This document shows positions 60,632-64,000 of a stretch of DNA of 64,000 bases, piece after piece. The translations under genes and the position numbers were made by a program. A model generated the notes under the pieces. That model worked only from the letters and a program-made list of their open reading frames with translations. It did not search any database and had not been told where the DNA came from. The stretch covers positions 2,046,001 to 2,110,000 of the forward strand of contig NZ_CP042431.1 of assembly GCF_007970185.1 (NCBI RefSeq), in the 5' to 3' direction. The stretch is from Pseudobacter ginsenosidimutans. GTDB taxonomy: Bacteria; Bacteroidota; Bacteroidia; Chitinophagales; Chitinophagaceae. Every line of letters starts with the position of its first letter. Within the stretch, counting starts at the first letter, position 1.

Positions 60632-60677
60632 GTATTAACTTTAAAAAAAATCCCGGGGTTGGGATTGAATCGGACTG

Positions 60678-60685
60678 CAAACCTA
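60678..60685 (-). promoter_or_regulatory. -7 element for the efflux genes (minus strand)
   Basis: On the minus strand TAGGTTTG (60685 to 60678) matches TAnnTTTG. Operator copy 2 begins at 60685, so a bound repressor would block this promoter. No good TTTG box is seen at the expected distance. Confidence 0.55.
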
Positions 60686-60700
60686 TCGAAACATTTCGAT
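60685..60700. promoter_or_regulatory. ArsR-type operator, copy 2
   Basis: ATCGAAACATTTCGAT, with an extra half-site GTCGAT at 60703-60708. Same arms as copy 1, centres 69 bp apart. It lies between the ArsR-type gene and the adaptor gene and touches the -7 element. Confidence 0.7.
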
Positions 60701-60728
60701 ATGTCGATAATTTTTTTGAAAAAAATTT

Positions 60729-61079
60729 TTACACCTTGAGGGCTACCAGGAAGTGTACGTACTGGTCGATCACTTTATTGTTCATGGTATATTTCACATT
60801 ACGGCCTTCTTTTTCCGATATGATCAGCTCTGCCTCAGTGAGTTGTTTGAGGTGATGGGAGATAGACGGCTGTGTAAGGTCTATAATTTCGTTAATATCT
60901 GAACAGTACAGACAACTTTGCTTCTTGTGGAGGGATTTCAGTATCTGAAGTCTGTTGGGATCAGCCAGCGCTTTAGAGATTTTCTCTACTTTTTTAAGTT
61001 CCATAGCAATCTGTTTACAACATGATAATTCGTTGGTTTCAAAGGGTTGTTTCAGCAGGTGGTCCCGATCTTCATACAA
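60729..61079 (-). CDS. ArsR/SmtB-family repressor with Cys pairs
   Basis: 116 residues from TTG 61079, or 91 from ATG 61004. The winged helix (about 30-105) is clear: ISKALADPNRLQILKSLHKKQS, CSDINEIIDLTQPSISHHLKQLTEAELI and a wing EKEGRNVKY. Cys pairs occur at SCCKQ (about 19-22, only with the longer start) and SCLYCSD in the alpha-3 region, where metal-sensing ArsR proteins have CxC sites. It probably represses itself and the RND operon through the ATCGAAA palindromes and lets go on binding metal or an oxidant. Confidence 0.85.
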   Translation of the reverse strand: MYEDRDHLLKQPFETNELSCCKQIAMELKKVEKISKALADPNRLQILKSLHKKQSCLYCSDINEIIDLTQPSISHHLKQLTEAELIISEKEGRNVKYTMNNKVIDQYVHFLVALKV

Positions 61080-61089
61080 AGGTTATTGG

Positions 61090-61097
61090 CAAAATTA
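61090..61097 (-). promoter_or_regulatory. -7 element of the ArsR-type gene (minus strand)
   Basis: TAATTTTG on the minus strand (61097 to 61090) matches TAnnTTTG. A TTTG box lies 17 nt upstream (61115-61118), a little short of the consensus spacing, and falls in the tail of the neighbouring terminator. Confidence 0.45.
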
Positions 61098-61117
61098 CAT
61101 TTTTATGAACAAACCAA

Positions 61118-61144
61118 AAAGGGTACAGATGAACTGTACCCTTT
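61118..61144 (-). terminator. Terminator of the FG-GAP cargo gene (minus strand)
   Basis: AAAGGGTACAG (61118-61128) pairs perfectly with CTGTACCCTTT (61134-61144). On the minus strand TTTTTGGTTT follows. About 85 nt past the stop of the gene ending at 61230. Confidence 0.82.
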
Positions 61145-61229
61145 GCCTGTGTGTGAATAGAACCCTGAACGTATTCCCCCTAAACCCAACTTGAGGAACG
61201 AGGTTTGTGATTAACCGAGCGTAACAAAC

Positions 61230-64000
61230 CTATTGGACGATAACCCTGCTTGTACCAATCTTTTGATGATTCCTGTCATAAACAGTCAACCAGTAAATGC
61301 CTGGCGCAGCATGGCCGCGTTCAAAGAATTCGATCTGGTCTGCCTGTTGGATATTGATATTTTTCATCAGGTGCAATTGTCCGGCAATATTCCTCAGCTC
61401 AGCTACATAGCTGCCTTTTGGAAGTCCGCTGAAAATTGCCCTGATATTGCCTTTCACGGGATTTGGCGCAATGCTGATACTACTGTTGGGCAGTGCACCG
61501 GTTCTTGCTGCCACGATATTGGAATATTTGAAACTGCCATCTTTGTCAACGATCCTGAGTCGATAGAAATTCATTCCATCGAATGGATGTTTATCGCTGA
61601 AACGATAGGTGTTGCTCACCTGCTGATTATCCCAGGGGAACACCATCCCGATATTATTCCAGTTAGCTCCGTCTGCACTTTTTTCAACTTCATAAAAATT
61701 CAGGTTAAGTTCTTCGCGCACTTCCCAGCTCACTTCCACGGCTGTGTTTTTTAATGCAGCTTTAATTGAAACGATGGAAACGGGGAGTGTTGTTGATTGT
61801 GGATCGAAGCTGTATGCCTTGCCAAGTCCATTGCTGCCGGCGGCGAAATTCAAAGTGGTGCCCAGCGTGCTGTTGAGGTTGAGCAGGCTGCTGCTGAAGT
61901 CCAGTGCACTGAGCGGAGAACCGATTACCAGCCTGGAAGAGCCGTTAGGCACAGAGCTCAGCGGAGCGGCTTTGCCGGCAGTGAGGGCTGCTTTGGCAGG
62001 ATCGGTGATCTTCTGCACTGCAGTTACACTGTAACCGAAAAGCGCTGTGGCGTTAACGCTGAGGAATTCATCGCCATAGGTGGCAGACACTTCAAAACCG
62101 GGTTTGGTGTTGAAGGTCCCGTTCTCATTTCCGTAGTAGACATAAGTAGACCCTCCCACAAGATTGGTCTGCAACATACCGAGATTAACGCCGGATGATA
62201 ATGGCTCTCCCACCACAATGTCCGCATAACCATCACCGTTCATATCATAAGCATTGTCGATAGCGGTACCGAAGAGCAGGCTGAGCTGCAATGTACCGCT
62301 GAACAAGCCCTGCAGCAGGTTGGAGGGCCTGGGCGATTCCAGTACCTGGTCCGCATTCGCCATGACTCCTTTGAAACCGGAAGCTTTTTGTTTGAAGAAG
62401 TGTACGTTACCGGTTTTGATATTGAGAGAAAGTGCGTTTGAGAGAAGTCCACCTAACGGTGCACCCACCACGATGTTTCCATTTCTTTTTCCATCTATAC
62501 CGCGCATGCCTTTCACTTTCATTCCAAAGAAGTTGGCGGCATTGCTGAGCAGGCCGGTTGAGGCAGCTTCCAGTCTTGTGCCAATGCTGCTGTTGATGCC
62601 GGTCTTGTTTGTCTTACCGTAATATACATACGCAGTTCCTCCCAGGATCTGTCCATTCAGGATATTGGTAAGGCTGGAGATGTTCACGCCTGCGGGGGCG
62701 CCTACCACTACATCCGGAGCGCCATCGTTATTGAAATCGCCCACGCCGTCCACGCTGAATCCGAACATCAGTCCACTGATGCCGCTGAGCAGCGGAACGT
62801 TGAGGATGCCCAAGAGATTGAAACTTGGGGGATCCAGTTGCACGATGCTGGAAAATTTGTTACTGTTCTTATCGGTGAGGAAAACGAATGCACCGCCGGT
62901 AGTAGTGGAAAGCAGGATGAGATCTACTTTCACAAAAGCGGGAGTACCTACGATGATGTCTTGTTTTCCATCATTGTTAAGATCTTCCGTTACAGCCACT
63001 GAAAATCCGAAGAGTGCATTTGCCTTGATGCTGATGCCGGTAACATGACTGGCATTCATATTCAGTGTAAGGAAATTGGTGGGATTGGTTGCCGCCTGGT
63101 TACCGCCTGGAAAAACATATACTTTTCCAACAGTGCCATCGATATTTCCGAGCAAGCCAAGTGATAGTTCCAGGTGATCGAGAGGCGCACCAACAACAAT
63201 ATCGTTAATGCCATCGCCTGTTACATCTCCTGCATCGATGCTCAGACCGAAGAGTGCGCCGGCCACGGCAGTATTCGGTTGCAATGTTTTGGCAGGCGTT
63301 TCGGACAGGCCGGTGGGCGTACCATAATACACGAACACAGCGCCAACGCTGGCAAGTGAATTACCATTGAGTACACCGATCAGTCCGGGTGCAGATACGG
63401 CCACATCTCCATAGCCATCATTGTTTACATCGCCCACTCCACAAACTGCATAACCATACAATGAGCTGAGGATCTGCGGCCCCGTAAGACCGAGTCCTGC
63501 GAGAAGTCCATTTGTATTGGTTTTCCAGTCAGCTGCCTTATTGATGGGATCGATGGTAACAGGATATTGTGCGCCGCTGTCATCCACTTCCAGCGTAAGG
63601 ATATTGCCTTTCAGCTTCATGGCAGCAGGAAGTGATTTGTACTGATTGTCCCACACTTTGAGATCTTCATACAACAATACAGTTTGTTGCAGACTATCTT
63701 TTGTCTGGAACTGCAGCCGGTTATTTTGCAGAACCGGTTTCAGATTACCGTCGATGGCTATGCGAATTTGTATTTTTCCTTTGCCCGATGGTTTTTGCCG
63801 GATGACAAAATTCTGACGAAGCCCTGCGTTGTTATTGGTGTATTGTACTTCTATATTATTATAGGAGTAGCGGAGCATGTCTTTGTCTGTGTGAGGTGTA
63901 CAGTAAGACCCCGGGGTCCAGAAAGAATTTTTTCTGTATGCGCCGAGAATATTGAAGTGCATTTTCCAGCCAACCTCCTGGTATTGCTCCTGCACCTGTT
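61230..64000 (-). CDS. Secreted FG-GAP repeat protein with T9SS sorting domain (partial)
   Basis: At least 922 residues; the frame is open through the window end, so the N-terminus and signal peptide are missing. After about 160 residues of beta-rich sequence there are about seven FG-GAP/integrin-alpha-type repeats, each with FG, GA-P and a D-x-N/D-x-D-G calcium loop (GDVNNDGYGDVAV, GDVTGDGINDIVVG, EDLNNDGKQDIIVG, GDFNNDGAPDVVVG, YDMNGDGYADIVVG). The end (about 840-922) is a type A T9SS domain (SISIAPNPVKGN). Likely a surface beta-propeller for adhesion or binding. Confidence 0.92.
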   Translation of the reverse strand, partial: QVQEQYQEVGWKMHFNILGAYRKNSFWTPGSYCTPHTDKDMLRYSYNNIEVQYTNNNAGLRQNFVIRQKPSGKGKIQIRIAIDGNLKPVLQNNRLQFQTKDSLQQTVLLYEDLKVWDNQYKSLPAAMKLKGNILTLEVDDSGAQYPVTIDPINKAADWKTNTNGLLAGLGLTGPQILSSLYGYAVCGVGDVNNDGYGDVAVSAPGLIGVLNGNSLASVGAVFVYYGTPTGLSETPAKTLQPNTAVAGALFGLSIDAGDVTGDGINDIVVGAPLDHLELSLGLLGNIDGTVGKVYVFPGGNQAATNPTNFLTLNMNASHVTGISIKANALFGFSVAVTEDLNNDGKQDIIVGTPAFVKVDLILLSTTTGGAFVFLTDKNSNKFSSIVQLDPPSFNLLGILNVPLLSGISGLMFGFSVDGVGDFNNDGAPDVVVGAPAGVNISSLTNILNGQILGGTAYVYYGKTNKTGINSSIGTRLEAASTGLLSNAANFFGMKVKGMRGIDGKRNGNIVVGAPLGGLLSNALSLNIKTGNVHFFKQKASGFKGVMANADQVLESPRPSNLLQGLFSGTLQLSLLFGTAIDNAYDMNGDGYADIVVGEPLSSGVNLGMLQTNLVGGSTYVYYGNENGTFNTKPGFEVSATYGDEFLSVNATALFGYSVTAVQKITDPAKAALTAGKAAPLSSVPNGSSRLVIGSPLSALDFSSSLLNLNSTLGTTLNFAAGSNGLGKAYSFDPQSTTLPVSIVSIKAALKNTAVEVSWEVREELNLNFYEVEKSADGANWNNIGMVFPWDNQQVSNTYRFSDKHPFDGMNFYRLRIVDKDGSFKYSNIVAARTGALPNSSISIAPNPVKGNIRAIFSGLPKGSYVAELRNIAGQLHLMKNINIQQADQIEFFERGHAAPGIYWLTVYDRNHQKIGTSRVIVQ

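Overview
The window reads as chromosomal DNA of a Bacteroidota bacterium, most likely a Chitinophagaceae-type soil organism. The signs are: several genes preceded by the Bacteroidota promoter pattern TTTG-N19/20-TAnnTTTG and by A-rich rather than Shine-Dalgarno leaders; three proteins ending in type IX secretion (T9SS) sorting domains; LytS/LytTR signalling; and a complete SUF operon in the order sufA-B-C-D-S-E-T. Genes are dense on both strands. I see no rRNA, tRNA, CRISPR array, insertion sequence or prophage.

Layout. 1-5824: a T9SS cargo tail, three exported enzymes (EEP-type phosphoesterase, DUF218 protein, SGNH hydrolase) and a secreted GHL10 glycosidase. 5877-7134: an rtcB RNA ligase with a good promoter and a leader that can fold as a pseudoknot. 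7873-11515 (minus): an operon of SDR, epimerase, LytS-type kinase and LytTR regulator. 11714-13117: lpdA. 13832-20636: an NAD/ADP-ribose region. A divergent nucleotidyltransferase-like/methyltransferase fusion faces an NrtR-type Nudix regulator, followed by an operon nadM-Nudix, nadV, PARG-like, shortened ADP-ribosylglycohydrolase, kptA, headed by two matching operators. 20805-28182: a five-gene SWIM / DUF5691 / MoxR AAA+ / DUF5682 / vWA system.

28288-40293: VOC protein, GlxA-type AraC regulator, SRPBCC protein, a lipoprotein fusing a GHL10 glycosidase to a peptidoglycan amidase, a FadR-type regulator with an MFS transporter sharing a palindrome, a Crp-type regulator with two pirins, GNAT, YceI and an OsmC-ferredoxin fusion, then AlkA overlapping an Ada-type zinc-domain protein. 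40681-46611: an unusual envelope/transport operon with two coiled-coil proteins, an inner-membrane-anchored solute-binding protein fused to an OmpA peptidoglycan-binding domain, a NitT/TauT-type permease and ATPase, then a PhnO-like acetyltransferase. 46996-53025: the SUF operon. 53160-54733: hipBA with three operator-like repeats. 54835-61079 (minus): an ArsR-controlled RND efflux operon. 61230-64000 (minus): an FG-GAP T9SS cargo that runs off the window.

The strongest leads are the NrtR-type operon that joins NAD rebuilding to ADP-ribose removal and tRNA 2'-phosphate removal, the OmpA-anchored ABC system, the GHL10-amidase fusion, the MoxR/vWA/DUF5682 system, and the rtcB leader. All functional statements come from reading motifs, without database searches.
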